A stretch of 64,000 nucleotides of DNA from assembly GCA_015680685.1 (NCBI GenBank), contig MNCI01002736.1, positions 547,157 to 611,156 on the forward strand, given 5' to 3'. Every line of letters begins with the position of its first letter. The first letter of the stretch is position 1. Source of the DNA: Gnetum montanum (taxonomy: Eukaryota > Streptophyta > Gnetopsida > Gnetales > Gnetaceae). Below, one piece after another: positions 30,441 to 43,239 of this stretch. The notes beneath the pieces were generated by a model, which had not been told where the DNA came from, made no database searches, and worked only from the letters and a program-made list of their open reading frames with translations. A program made the position numbers and the translations under genes.

Positions 30441-33400
30441 ATGCCTACTCAACAAGAAAATTGAGTTGATCACCTTGCTAGTTTTGCCATGGTAGAGCCT
30501 AGGCAATCCCTTAGGTTGTGCAACTAGGAACATGAGTATACAATGCTTAGTAATGAGTAGTACAACTTCATCTACACAAAGCTCCAAGTGGACCTATTTG
30601 TAGACCACATAGACATGGAAGCCAAGTGAGGCTATGAGCTCATCCATTGAAATGGATGAGAGTACATCCCTTCCTCTATTGACTTCATCCTACTTACCAA
30701 ACCCTATTGATGGATCCTAGCCTAGCTCATCCAAAAAAATGATCGTGAGGTAGGAATAGATTATGAGGAGCCATTGCAAGAAGAGCATGATGAGTTCAAA
30801 GCTTGTTCTGAGCATGAGGACTCTTTTCATACCTCCTTCCATTAGACAACCCCTAGTCTGGTCTTCCCATAGTCCAATCCACCTATCTTCTTGGAGACAG
30901 TTATAGCCCTGATGTCACCTCCTAGGTCAACACCTATGGTGGTGACCCACCAAATGTAGTGCACACGCCAAGACGTAGTACCTCCCATCAACTTGCCATT
31001 TGTGGTGTCCTCGTAACCTACTCAGTTATCCTTGTCGGCAACCATCATGCCCGTACAGTCATATGTGCACACCATGCATATCCCTCATCCACAAATGACT
31101 CAGGCATCTTACGTCTTGCCTGTTTCATTCACATCCCTAGTAGTATCCCAACCTATGCACAAGTGGTTTGCTCCAATCATTATGCTTGTAGTGCAGCCTA
31201 CATAGTAAGCATCTTGCATGGCCCCACAACTTGCAGCTATGTCATGAACCATGTAATTGGCACAATGGGTAGCACAACCAACATAGCCCACTATTGCATC
31301 CCAAGGCTTGGATTAGGCATTCTAGCTGATCCAAACCTTAATAGAAGAGGTCAAGTGGCTCAAGGTCACCTCCTCTGAAATAGTTCATGTGATGGACTTT
31401 TACTAAAACAATCCCATAAGTTTTGCTATTCCACCATTGACCCTCCCAACAAGGATCCCGTTGCCTCACTTTAGCAAATATAATGGTGAAGGGGATCCTA
31501 ATGCACATCTAGTGACCTTCTAGTCTGAGTGCTTATTAGTACATGCATGGCCACATGCCATCATATGTATCTTCACCATGTCATTCACTAGCAAGGCACT
31601 CAATTGGTACCAAGCATTACCCAAGGCCTCAATCTCCTCTTTAGAGGATTTACTGAGTTAGTTTGTCATGTGCTTTAAGTACAAGTTGAAGCCTGAAACC
31701 ATCCTTGACCAACTCATGAAAATTAAGTAGGGCCATCTAGAGCCCGTGTAGAATTTTATTCAACATTGAAGTGCTTCACTAAATGAAATTTGTGAGCCAA
31801 TTGCAAAGATGCACCTTTTGGCCATCTTCAAGGATGTAGTTAATGACTTTATCAAGTCAAAACTATACTACTTCACCTTGTAGTCCCTGAGCCAGGCCTT
31901 TCTCAAACTAAAAACATACATGACACGATGGAAGCCAAGAAGGACTGAACCTACATGGCCTATAAGAACTTACATGCCAAGAAGGACAAGGACAAGGGTA
32001 AACAAACTATAAGCATGCAACTATAGCCAATGAGGCCAAGACAACCAATCCAAGCCAATGCTAGGCCACACAAGGCCTTGACCAACAACAAGACTACTGA
32101 CTCTACAACCAACCAGCCTACATCATTGGCATTAGCAACAATGCAAGTGGCTCTAAGCCCTAACTTTGAGTGCAAGGATCACTCAAAGTATACCCCACTA
32201 CCCCTTAAATGTTTATAACTCCTAGACTAACTGCTCAAGGTTTGATGCATCTAGTACAAGTAGATGTCTAAGGATTCTTGCAAGAGACATGATAGATACT
32301 ACAAGCTCTTGAGAAACCCCATGTTAGTAGCTTCAAATGAGCCACTAGTGTCGAAACATTTTAGGCTGGATAGGTTTTGTCACTATCACCAATTGCCTGG
32401 GCACAACACTAACTTTTGCATGACCCTACAGGATGACCTACAATGAATGATTGATCGAGGCAAGTTGGTGCTTGATGCTACCAACCCAGTGAGGCCTTAA
32501 AACTAATCAATGAAGGTATATAAGGACCCTCTGAATGTAGATGACATAGGTTACATCATCAATGCCAACCTAGCATTGATGATAACCTAGAATTGGCTTG
32601 GCAACCATTTGTGGTCCATGTGCCCTCTGGCAACATAGGGGCCCCCTTAACCTCCATGAGTTTGAGGTCCCCTTTCATCATTAGAGTGCCACCTTAGGTG
32701 CCCACAACACCCTTTCTGATTAGGATTTCCCAACATGTCGTAGTAGCAATAATTTAGCTACCCTTTATTGTTAGAATGTTGCAACATGCTGACCCCACAC
32801 CTACTTGAAGTCTAGTGGTGGGTAACGCACTAGTTCCTTCTCACCCAAAAGCCAATCATACTAGCCACACCAACAAACCATCTAGGTGGAAACCTAGGAG
32901 GCCTAATAGGCATCTAGCTGATAGGATGGTTAGACAACATCAAGAGCAAAAGGTACTAGGTCCACCAAAGCTAGTCCCCCTTTCCACAATGTCCATGGTT
33001 GAAGCAACCAAAAAGGCCATCACCAACAATCTGCAACTAGGCACTAAGGCCCCAAAACATGCTAAACAAGCTAAGCCCAAGTCTCCTTCATGAGAGATCT
33101 ATCTCTTAGGATGAATGGAGGAGGTCACAGCTAACATAATGGCAGATACTAACAAAGACTTCCTAGATGCACTAGCCCAAGTCAAGCAAGTGTTAAAGCA
33201 AAAGAACATGATGCTGAGCCTGTACAACTAGATTATGGCCTCATCGTCCCATCGCAAAGTGCTAGTCTAAATGTTGGCCTCCATTCCTATCATAGAGGAC
33301 ATCCCAATAGATGAACACTTCATCCATGTTGTGATGTTGCCTCCTATGCCACAAGAATTGAGTTCAACACCCCTTGCATTCCATGATGAGGAGATCAAGG

Positions 33401-34070
33401 TTGACCCTAGGAAGGGTCAGGTCATCATAGCATTCATGTTCATCACAATACACATTGGAAAATGTAAAATTTGTAGGGTGCATGTTGACAATGGGGTGTC
33501 GTTGATAAAGTAGGCCTTGCCGAGAAAATCAAACTAACAAAACTAGGTGCCTAAAATCCTTCTACAGGTTGTGCATCATCGTTAGGTGAACTATCATGAG
33601 AGCCTTTATGGTAGGGGAAGAATTCCCCTCTACTACTGGGTTCATCATTATAGAGAAAATGCCAGGCTTCAACTTAATATTGGGCAGGCCTTGGTTGGCC
33701 TAATTATAGGTTGTCTCCTCTCCTATTCACCAAGAAATCCACCTTCCATATGAGAGTGGTGAGGTCATTATCTATGGTGACAACACAGCCCCTCTATCCA
33801 TTAACAACATTGACACAAAGAAAGAGTCAAAGGTGGAGTTCCCTAATGATGCATCCACAATAAAGGATGAGTAAAAAACGTGTGAGGTTAACCCACTTGA
33901 GTAAACGAAGGAAGCTAGTGATCTCCCAGAGGATGATTTATGGGTAGAATTGCCCTTTGACATAGTAGACAAAGGTCAAGGGCCATACCGCATAATATCA
34001 TCTAGGCCCTATGCACCTCCTAATCTGCACTGGGTTAGGAAGCATTGTGTGACTAAGGTATCTCCTTAGT
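30441..34070 (+). pseudogene. gag-protease ORF of the 17.7-kb element
   Basis: ATG at 30441 opens MPTQQEN, and the frame holds to at least 31464, where the capsid-like part begins: PHFSKYNGEGDPNAHLVTF, then MSFTSKALNWYQALPKASIS and KYKLKPETILDQLMKIK. After a frameshift a knuckle-like FCHYHQLPGHNTNFCMTL (32264-32446) follows. At about 33470 lies the protease active site in the form VHVDNGVSLIK (Asp-Asn-Gly), and near 33660-33700 the second protease strand, MPGFNLILGRPWLA. In-frame stops sit mostly at Gln codons. The frame ends near 34070 without reaching reverse transcriptase. Confidence 0.8.
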
Positions 34071-34339
34071 CCAAAATGCACTAGGTGCCTACCTACCCTT
34101 TGCTTTTGCATTTAGCCATGCATTTCACTTTTTGCTTACATTGCATTTGTCTACGCATTTACATTTAGCTTTATTGCTCAAATTATGCATTGTCTACTTT
34201 GTTTATGCATCTATTTTTTTTGTTGATGCATTTTTCTTAGTTTACACATTCACTCATTTAGTTTACCCTTTAGCAATCATTAGCTTATGAATAAAAAACA
34301 TAAAAACACATAAAAATTAGAAAAGCCAAAATCATAAAA

Positions 34340-34610
34340 AGATAAATAGCACTACATGGCCTGCCATGTCCTTAAACTAGCAATGCTAAGCTCGCCATGG
34401 CCTTAAATTGACAACGTGCGGCCCTCTATGGCCCTAAATTGGTAGCACTTTGGCCTAGAATGGCCTTAAGGTACTACTATATCCTAGAATGACCTTAAAC
34501 TAGCATACACATGGCCTAAAATGGCCTTAAACTATCATAGGCTCTCCCGCTATCGCCTTAAACTAGCATGGGGCTCGCAATGGCCTAGTTACATTATCAC
34601 TATGTAATAC
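34340..34610 (+). repeat. Tandem array 1 (about 30-bp units, catggccttaaactagca)
   Basis: Degenerate units built on TGGCCTTAAACTAGCA repeat about eight times. They resemble the units of the array at 42540-43140, which follows integrase, although here they follow protease directly. Confidence 0.7.
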
Positions 34611-34908
34611 TAACTTAGCACATTAATTCATTGCATTACAAGAATAGAAAGAGTATAGAAAACATAAAACATAAAACATAAAATAAAGAGTTTGCACACT
34701 ACACATTACACATGTAGTAATCACGTGCATTAGATATCATAAGTAGTACATATCATGAATAGCAAGATGCAACAAAAATAGCAAAAGTGCCCAACAGCAA
34801 GGCTACATTAGGTCATGCATAACTGGTGGCACTAGGTGTAGGTGGAGGTCTCTCTTCTCCCACCACACTGCTAGGGCCCGCAGCATCTCCTAATACCTGT
34901 TGCCAAAA

Positions 34909-34998
34909 CTACAACAAAAATGAGCAATTAATAAGCAAACCTATGATATACAAGCTAACTCAAAACATGAAAAAGCATAAGAAAAACTAACAAATAAC
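34909..34998 (-). other. Intron in the antisense gene (last)
   Basis: Donor CTCAG/GTTATTTG and acceptor TTTTTGTTGTAG/TTTTGG. Phase 0 on both sides (RPSQ joined to FWQQVLGD), and the frame then runs to a TGA. Confidence 0.7.
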
Positions 34999-35825
34999 CT
35001 GAGAGGGTCTCACATTGATGTCTTCTAGAGGAAAATTTTTGAGGCCATCCTCCAAGCATTAGAGGATCTCCACCTCAGAAAGCTACATCTAATCCTCCTA
35101 GCCAAAGTCAATCCCTACAAGGGTCTTGCCTTTTTCCATGATGGTCCATGTAGGCAACTCCATGGAAAAGGTAGTAGAGGAAGTCTCTCCTGAAAGGGGT
35201 GGGGGCAATCTACCACTTAAGAGAGCCACTCATCATTGTATGTTGAGTGAACAACTCATAAGCCTACCTCCCACAAGTCACCTTAAGAAACATCTCAAGT
35301 TTAGATGTTTGACAAACTTCTCCTTGTATCATCGAAGGTACACATAATGCTTGCACTTGTGTTGGTGCTTGTGGTTCTTCTAAGTCTAGCCCCACTAGTA
35401 CAACTTAGTGTTGTAATTCTTCCAATCTTAGTTCTTTTGGGTGAGCAAGTCCATTTGCAACTACTACTTAATTACCTCATGAGTAGCCTCATTCTTGCCT
35501 CTAAGAGCCAACCAATACTACACATATTCTATCTTAGAGGTTTTCCAAGTGTTATCTCCCTATGACTTGGTTACTAGAAAGTCATATCAAGATTGAAGAT
35601 CTTTGATCTTTGTATCCTGGCCAATCACTATCTCTTGTAACTCATGCATACGTTTCCATAGGTGCTTGTTTGAACACCTACAAACCCACAACACTTTCAC
35701 ATAGGAAAGTGTGCACTTTCTTGCTATCTTGTACATGCAACAAGACACGTGATCCACCTTAGGAGGGACGTCAAGGAGGGCATCAACCTTGGCCATCCTA
35801 CTTGCAACCCACCAAAGCTTAGAAC

Positions 35826-35912
35826 CTATTCACATGTAACAAGTGAATAATCTTAGCCACTAAGCATTTAATCAATAAAGCAACACAAAGCAATGCAACA
35901 TAAAAAACATAC
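35826..35912 (-). other. Intron in the antisense gene
   Basis: Donor AAGCTTG/GTATGTTTTT and acceptor ATGTGAATAG/GTTCTAAG, phase 1. The exons join as ANPKL-G-SKLWWVASRMAK. Confidence 0.7.
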
Positions 35913-36050
35913 CAAGCTTGGGATTTGCCTATTGTAAATGGTCTACCATATCTTCCATGATACCTTCCATGAAGACAAACTTATTAGGAATATCTACCCA
36001 TGGCTCCATGTAGTACGTAGGAGTGGGACCACTAGTAGGCACATCTGAGG

Positions 36051-36160
36051 CTATAACACAATAATGCAATCAGCAACACAACACTGCAATTAGCATATAA
36101 CTAAATAGCCAAAGATGTTAAAGTGAAAAGTAATAACAGATGGCAATGCAAAGTGCTTAC
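36051..36160 (-). other. Intron in the antisense gene
   Basis: Donor TTGCTAG/GTAAGCAC and acceptor TTGTGTTATAG/CCTCAG, phase 1. The exons join as TPKGLL-A-SDVPTSGPTP. Confidence 0.75.
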
Positions 36161-37544
36161 CTAGCAAGCCTTTAGGTGTGAGTGTAGGGGGGTCACCCAG
36201 TTGTACGCCATCAAATGAGCAATCAAAATCACCCCCATTGAGGTGGAGCAACCCCTCCTCTAACTATTGGAGGATCTCTACTATGCCAGGTAGCTCCTCT
36301 CCATGAGCCTCCCCCTCAGCTTGAGGAGATGCCTCTTTTGCTACTACCTCGGTAGCTACTCTGGCAGTCCTCTCTCCGATCTTTGAAATCAATGCATATG
36401 CATAGCACATTAGTACTAATTAATAGCATAACATACATGAAAACATAAAAATATAAACAAACATTAATAAAATAAATGCATCTAACAAGTTACACATACT
36501 ATCCTGCAACCTCTGTGTGCAAGCTTTGGAGCTTGATATAGATCTTTTTGATATTTGGCCTCTCGGCCTCAAGGGTAGTCTCCTTCATAATACATGGCAG
36601 CTTAATCTTTTTCTTAGATGGTCCCACCATTTCCGAAATATAACGAGTTGCCTTATTCATGTTCCTAGTGCTAATCAAAGGACCCTCACCTGCATTGTCA
36701 CATGAGTAGTGTGATTGCCCCACAAGACCTTTAGTTGTTACTGATAATGACTCATCAATGGGGTCTTGTGCCTATGTTGTCATAAATAGGTGCTTGATCC
36801 GTGGCTTGGATAGTTGCTCGCAGTCCTACACCACTCAACACCCACCATCACATATGACCAGAAGCTCCACAAATCTTTGTAAGTATCCTATGAAGAATGC
36901 TAAGTGAACATGGGATCATGCCTGGATGCATGTAAGCCTAGAAATCTCTGCATGCAAGCTAGTAGCAAGGTAGGTAGCCTAGTTGAACCTTGTGCCCTCC
37001 AGCAACACCTCTTTCATCATCCACACCTACTCCACCCCAAGGATCTTTCCTTGGGCAAGTATCTTCGGGAAGGCATGGGCGCGAAAAAGAGGGTAGAGCT
37101 ATTGTACCTCAGGCACATGCACATCTTTAATTGGTATGCCCTTGTGAGATTGGGTGGCTTCTAACTAGTCCTCAATCTTCCATTTGTGGTCTACCTCCCT
37201 GTTAGCCTTATCAACAATCAATAGGCCATCAGTGGGGAGGCCAAAGAGGTTGGCAAACAAGGTCTCGCTAAGGTCAAGCATTACCCTCACACTGCACACT
37301 CGAGTGATAAATTTCTTGACATCACTACTGAAGGATTCAATGACGATGACCATTTTAACCACTAGAATACTTGGGCTAAGGGCCAAAAATAGGTCAATCA
37401 ACCTTGCATGTGTGAGCCTAGTTGTCAATGCCTCAAAGGCCTTGTGGCATAACCAATGCTGTAGACTCTCCACATTACCATATTTCATGATGAGAGTGGC
37501 CTTTGTGCAACCTGTGGTGACCACCATCACCTCACTTGAGGAAA

Positions 37545-37620
37545 CTATAGTTGCAAAAGAGGTAAAACGATGTTAGCATCATGAAAAAGGAAAATTAATA
37601 GGCAACACATGAAATAAAAC
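37545..37620 (-). other. Intron in the antisense gene
   Basis: Donor AAATCTAA/GTTTTATT (weak but GT) and acceptor TTGCAACTATAG/TTTCCTC, phase 1. The exons join as MPHINL-I-SSEVMVVTTG. Confidence 0.6.
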
Positions 37621-37895
37621 TTAGATTTATATGTGGCATAAACAAAGTATGAGATGGGGGTGGTGTGGCAACATTGATGTTAATCACATTGGTGATCCAC
37701 TCCTCATCCAACCAGTCATGGATCCTGCACCACTCATATGCCCTCGAGGGATGGGTGGGGTAGAGATCCAAATTAAACCCCACCTACTCAAGCATAGCTT
37801 CCCAAACATTCAAGCTAGAGGAGACCTCCAAGGTAGTGTAGGTCAACGCTAGAGCATCTGCCTCATCATGTAGGCCCTCCTCATCAACTTTAAAT

Positions 37896-37976
37896 CTAGC
37901 ATTAAGCATGAATTGTTAGCAAGATAGCATGAGCAAGTAGCAAAAGACAAACTATGAAAGCCATAAAAGCACTTAC
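37896..37976 (-). other. Intron in the antisense gene (first placed)
   Basis: Donor CTAAAGG/GTAAGTGC, a near-consensus plant donor, and acceptor TTAATGCTAG/ATTTAAAG, phase 2. The exons join as YYAK-G-FKVDEEGLHDEA. Confidence 0.75.
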
Positions 37977-38459
37977 CCTTTAGCATAGTAGATAGTTCCA
38001 GGTGAGTTCTAGAATAGGGTGTGCACTTGCAACATGACAAAGAGGGTGTTGCTCTTGTTGTAGCAACTGAACCCTCTCATACATCATATCCTAGATAGGC
38101 ACCAAGTGCTCTTAGGGCCTCTACCTAAATCACCTACCTCATCACCATTAGTAGTAAGCTCATTTGAAATGAGCCTTAAGATGTCCCAGTTATCCCCAGA
38201 CATTATCATCTCAGTGATGGCACTAACAATCTTCATAGCTAAGTGTGACAACATGATCACACTAAAATGTTGCAGCAGGTACACCAAGAACTCATGAGCC
38301 CCTAGTTGGAACCACACCACCTACTGACCCACTTGCATATCTAGTGTAGGCATGTTAGGAATAGGCTCACTCATCTAGCACAAGATGCCCACAAGCTCCA
38401 TGATGACCAAGATAGGCTTTAGCAACATTCTATACCAGCCAAGTAATGAACAAGTTGTT

Positions 38460-39930
38460 AGTATACACACATAGATGCAAATTTTGACAAAAAATTTATT
38501 AAATTAAGTTTAGCAAAGTTAACACAATATAACATAGATTAGCAAAAATTTTTATTTTTGGCAACACCCTTTGGGGCCTTGCAGGTATAGGATGTCAACC
38601 AACTTATTTGACGTGCTTGGTACCCACAAGGGTACAACACATTTGCATAGGATTAACTTTTCATTTCACAAGTTTAACATCAGCATGTTTTTACAAGTTC
38701 AACATTGTTGTAGTTTGCATGCTTGGCATTATTACATTTTGTAAGTTTAGCATTATGTGTGATTTACAAAATGTTTTGCAAATTTTATATAACTTTGGGC
38801 AACGTAGTCCAGAAAGTAGTAAAATGTTTTCTAACTTTGGACTATCGTAATTACAGTGTAGTCCAAAATTTTCAAAAAAATTTTAACTCTGGGCTACCTC
38901 TATAGAGAGCGTAATCTAGGAACGAGGAAAAATTTTTCTAGTTGTTGGCACTGTGACTACGTTCTCTACAGAGCATAGTCCCAAAAACCTAACTTTCAGG
39001 TAGATACCATTTTGCCAAACACTTGGCATCAATTATGCCTCCAAGACAAGGAGTGTAGTCCTTACTACAGCTTGTAGGAAATGAAGTTTTGGTCGTTGCC
39101 CGAATGCTCTCTACACAACACACCCTACTGCAGCATCAAGCACAAAATCCATCACACCCTCTTTGCCCATTGCACCTATCACACCCTGTGTGCCTTGCTC
39201 TTACACTTACTATGCGACCTCACACCATGCCCACATCCTAACATGCACAACCTTTTGGTAGCATTGCACCTTTACACTTGTCATGCCTACAAAGCCTTGC
39301 TCTCTTTCACCATCACTACCTAGACCTCTACAAAATTTTTTTGAAAAGAAAAAAAATAAACAAAAGCAATGTAGAAAACAAACCCCTGGCACTAAGACCC
39401 CCTCATGGCCCCTGTGGCTACGTGATTACATTGTAGGATGTGATGACCCTATATCCCTTGGTGCATCATGGGGTGTAGTCACCCCATGGCCCCCTACAAC
39501 CCCTAATGCTCTTGGCCCTGGCCCCCTCTCAGTTCATTTTTTTTAGATACAAAAAAAAATTTTAGAATCCTCGCCGTGCCTTCTACCCCATGGCCAGTTG
39601 CCGTTGGCCATTGCCAAAGCCTTGATCCCTACTTTTCCCCTACTCATGCCATCAAAAAATGAGAAATTTTTTTGAACAGAAAAAATCACAAAATGAACCC
39701 TTTCCTTACTCCTTGGCCATGCCATAAGAATAGAAAATTGTTCTTTTTTGTAGAAAAAAATGGAGGGTAAACCCTTGCTGCATCCTTGCCCATGGTAAGC
39801 CATTCCAATCCACAAAAATCCTTGGTGTCCCTAGCATCCCCACAGCCCACAAAGTAAAGCCCACATCCCACATCAAGAAACCCCATCAAAAAAGCATGAT
39901 CATAACTATTAAGTCCAAAGTGACTCATGA
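38460..39930. other. Noncoding block with LTR-like motifs
   Basis: No protein is recognised. The stretch at 38780-39070 repeats the style of the element's LTR (attttTCTAGTTGTTGG, GACTACGTTCTC...GAGCATAGTC), so a diverged LTR or its U3 may be present. It could be the promoter of the antisense gene or the edge of a nested element. The part to 39930 is G/C-rich in places with A and T runs. Confidence 0.45.
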
Positions 39931-39934
39931 TCAT

Positions 39935-42525
39935 GCAAATGATTTAGACATAGTACTTAAACATTGTCTTAAACATAATCTTAGGTTGAATCTCAAGAAA
40001 TGTGTTTTTGGCGTTAGAACAGGCTGAATGCTTAGTTTTGTAGTATGTGAAGTAGGAATACACATAGACCCCAAAAAGGTTAAGGCCATAACCAACTTAG
40101 CATGTCTAGCCAACCTTAAGGAGTTATGAGGGTTACAAGGTAGATTGCAATTTATATGCAAGTTTATCATGTGGTTAACTAATAAGTAATAGCCAATGCA
40201 ACATCTGCTCAAGAAAGGAGCCCACTTCAAGTGGATAGCTCAATGCCAACAGGCATTTGACAATCTTAAGCAAGAGCTGACACAACTTCCTATGCTTCAC
40301 CCTCTATAAGGAGATAAACCCTTTTACATCTAACTTGCCACTTCTAACACGTCCATCACTTCTCTGCTTTGCCAAAAGTGAGATGATGGTATCCTAGTTT
40401 ACTACTTAAGCCACACATTAGTAGCCCAAAAAGCAAAATATAATAATGTGGAAAAGTACTACCTCGCATTAGTCTTCTCACTCAAGAAGTGGAGGCATTA
40501 CCTTTTCTGCAACCAAGTCAATATCATTTGCAAAAATAACATACTCTAAGAAATTACAACAAATATCTATGAAAACAGTTGTATTACATGATGGAAAGTA
40601 ATAACTGTAGAGTTTGACCTACATTACATTGTGCAAGCCTCGACAAAAGGTCAAGCTATAGTTGTATAACTTATGGTTTCACTAGTGAATGATCAAACAA
40701 CAATAGATCCAAAATTCCTGGATGAGCACATCAGTAGCATTAGTCAAGTACTTGATAGTTATGAGGCATTTTTGCATTTTGACGATGCTTCAACCTCTCA
40801 AGTGGGTAGCACCATTGTCATTATCACATTCCCTCTAAGGAGATTCAGCCCTTCACATATCATTTTTCATTCCCTTGCACCAACAACATGATGGAGTACG
40901 AAGGTCTCCTTAGAGGTATCCATGTAGCACATGACCTAGGAATTCAACGCATAGCAATCTAAGGTGACTCATAGTTAGTGGTCAACTAGGTAATAAAGGT
41001 TTATGCCTCCAAGGCTCAACATTTACAACCATACCATAACTTGAAAAAGCACTTTCTTAAGTAGTTTGCAATAATAGATGTCTAGTACATTCCTTGAAAC
41101 AAGAATGTCATAGTCAATGCATTAGTAATACTAGCCCTAAGCATTGTACCTAACATGTTCCATGCATTGTCCACCTTGGTGGCAGATTGCACTATGCCTA
41201 TCAACCAAATCATGGATGTTGCATCTATAGCCATAGTTAGCACGACCCATGTAGAAGAATGGTATGATGACATCAAGGTGTACCTTCTACAGGGTGAACC
41301 TCTGCAACACTTAACTAGTATGCAAAAAGGTGTAGTGTGTAAACATTTATGGTAGTACGTCATTGTGGGTGATAGCTTGTTATGTCACAAATCATATGAT
41401 GGCATACTACTAACCTGTGTGAGTGATAGAAAAGTGCAAACAATCGTTGAGCAAGTCCATGAAGGATTGTGTGGGGGTCACATAGCACTTAGGGAAATGG
41501 TAGCAAAAATCAAGTGATTAGGCTATTATTGGCCTTACATGGAGTGTGATTATGTCTCCAAGGTCACAACATGCAATATGTGTTAATGGCATGGCAATTT
41601 AATGCATGTGCCATCGACTAAACTACACATAACATAGATCACATGGCCATTCCAACGTTGGGTATTAGACATCATTAGACCTATAATGCCTAAGTTCTCC
41701 ATAGGGCATAGCTTAAGTTCTCCATAGGGCATAGCTTCATCATAACCACAACTAAGTATTTTACCAAGTGGGTTGAGGCTATTTCCCTTAGGAAGACAAC
41801 ATCACAGTAGGTTTGCAAATTTGTGCTTGATAACATAGTAATCTATTTTGGCTTACCCATGACTATAGTAATAGACAACAGACCATAATTTAGTAGTGCT
41901 AAAACTAAAGCCTTTTGTGAGTGCTTTGTTATCAATCATTCCTTCTCATTGTCACACTAATCATAGGTGAATGGCCAAAAGAAGGTCACAAACAAAGTCC
42001 TTGTCAATCTTCTAAAGAAGATGCTAAGCAATAGCAAACGATGATGGCATGAGGAATTAGTCTATGCACTCTAGATCTACCACACAACATGTTGAACAAC
42101 AATAGGTAAGACAAATTATAGTCTTATCTATGAATCTAAAGCAATTTTGCCCCTTGAATTGCAAGTTCCATCGCTCTAGGTGATCCTCTCAAACTTCATT
42201 AACAAAGCTTAGAACAATGAGTTGAGAACCGTAGACTTTAACTCAATAGAGGAGAAGCACATGTGGACACTTGGTGGCATCAAATGGTATCAAGAAAAGA
42301 AATGGAAAAAGCACCATCACAACTAGCACCAGTGCTTAATCAAGAAAGGGAACCTAGTCCTCAAGGCCATGTATGAACCCATGGATAAATTCTCAACCAA
42401 CTGGGAAGGACCTTTCTTGGTCACTAAGGCATACAACAATGGAATGTTCAAGCTTGTTGATCAAGACAGTAACAAATTTTCCAATCTAGTGAACCATTTG
42501 TACCTGAATCCATACTATGCTTAGC
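39935..42525 (+). pseudogene. pol remnant: RT end, RNase H, second RNase H, integrase
   Basis: The reading starts at the end of reverse transcriptase (NLRLNLKKCVFGVRTG, then VGIHIDPKKVKAI). The catalytic palm is missing. RNase H with connection follows to about 40600. A second RNase H domain lies at about 40750-41130 (AFLHFDDASTSQVGS; EYEGLL; GDS; VDALAI-like in several frames), as in the Tat lineage. Integrase begins with the zinc-binding His-His-Cys-Cys part (VHEGLCGGHIALREM, TTCNMC) near 41450-41590. It ends with the GPY-type tail MDKFSTNWEGPFLVTKAYNN (about 42375-42435) and VNHLYLNPYYA. Many Gln positions are TAG. A 23-bp tandem duplication lies near 41690-41735. Confidence 0.8.
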
Positions 42526-42539
42526 ATGTCGCATAACAA

Positions 42540-43140
42540 TGAAATAAGGTAAGCATTCATTTGCTATGATGTTGAACTAACATTGATTTTTTGCCACAAC
42601 ATTAAACTATCATAGCTTGTTTGCTACAATGTTAAACTAACACAAATCCAATACATCCACTATGATGTTAAATTAGTGAAACACAAGTCTACTATGACTA
42701 TAAACTAGCATAGTAAGTCCACTACAACTATAAATTGGTGCATCATACATCTATCACAATCTTAAACTAGCATAGCATTCGTCCTTGGGTCATGATGTTA
42801 AACTAACACAATAGCTTGTCCTTGGGTCACAATGTTAAACTAGCACAACAGTAAGTTTTCTATGACTATAAACTGGCACAACAAATCTGCTATGACTATA
42901 AAGTGGCACAAACCATCTGCTACAATATTAAACTAACATCCAAACCTCTCGTCCATCATGATGTTAAACTAGCACAATAGCATTTGTTCATCATGATGGT
43001 AGACTAGCATAGCACTCATCCTTGGGTCATGACATTAAACTGGCACAATAGCACTCGTCTTCCATGATCGTAAACTAGTGCAGCAATCCGCTATGACTAT
43101 AAACTAGCACACCACAGTCTACCAAGACCTTAAATTAGGT
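42540..43140 (+). repeat. Tandem array 2 (about 35-bp units)
   Basis: Units of the form GATGTTAAACTAGCACAATAG, cttgggtc or ctatgactataaactggcac repeat about 17 times. It follows integrase, the usual place of tandem arrays in large Tat/Ogre elements, and is related to array 1 at 34340-34610. Confidence 0.75.
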
Positions 43141-43239
43141 TTTCCATAAATCACACATAGTTCCATGAACAAGTGAGAGAATAATTACAAACCTCCCTCT
43201 CCTCCACTTTTCTGCACCATATGGGCAAGGATACTATAG

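Larger units (their letters stand above)
34813..38430 (-). pseudogene. Antisense multi-exon gene inside the 17.7-kb element
   Basis: Reading on the minus strand, exons are joined by five placed introns: 37896-37976, 37545-37620, 36051-36160, 35826-35912 and 34909-34998. Each has GT...AG ends and 76-110 bases, and the reading phase continues across every one. Key exon text: HEFLVYLLQHFSVIMLSHLA; DLYPTHPSRAYEWCRIHDWL; FSSDVKKFITRVCSVRVMLD then LSETLFANLFGLPTDGLL; TRNMNKATRYISEMVGPSKK; MEPWVDIPNKFVFMEGIMED; and a last exon ending PPPTPSATSYA with TGA at 34815-34813. A helix-rich stretch (HELQEIVIGQDTKIKDLQS) lies near the end. One further junction near 36400-36490 is unclear, and an acceptor near 38430 suggests an exon upstream. 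The LSETLFANLFGLPTDG region resembles plant retrotransposon accessory ORFs (Athila ORF1-like). In-frame TAG codons show it is dead. Confidence 0.75.

Noticed and set aside
30959-31378. 139-codon plus ORF
   Set aside because: It is out of frame with the gag reading that runs from 30441 through 31464, so it is a shadow of gag.
37184-37576. 130-codon plus-strand ORF
   Set aside because: It is the complement of an exon of the antisense gene, whose minus-strand reading has coherent domains and splice phases; the plus reading resembles nothing.
39543-39934. Overlapping minus ORFs with aromatic-rich text
   Set aside because: They come from T/A runs in a low-complexity noncoding block and have no motif.
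41689-41735. 23-bp tandem duplication in integrase as a programmed feature
   Set aside because: A simple slippage duplication in a dead pol gene; it shifts the frame and has no counterpart in other copies here.
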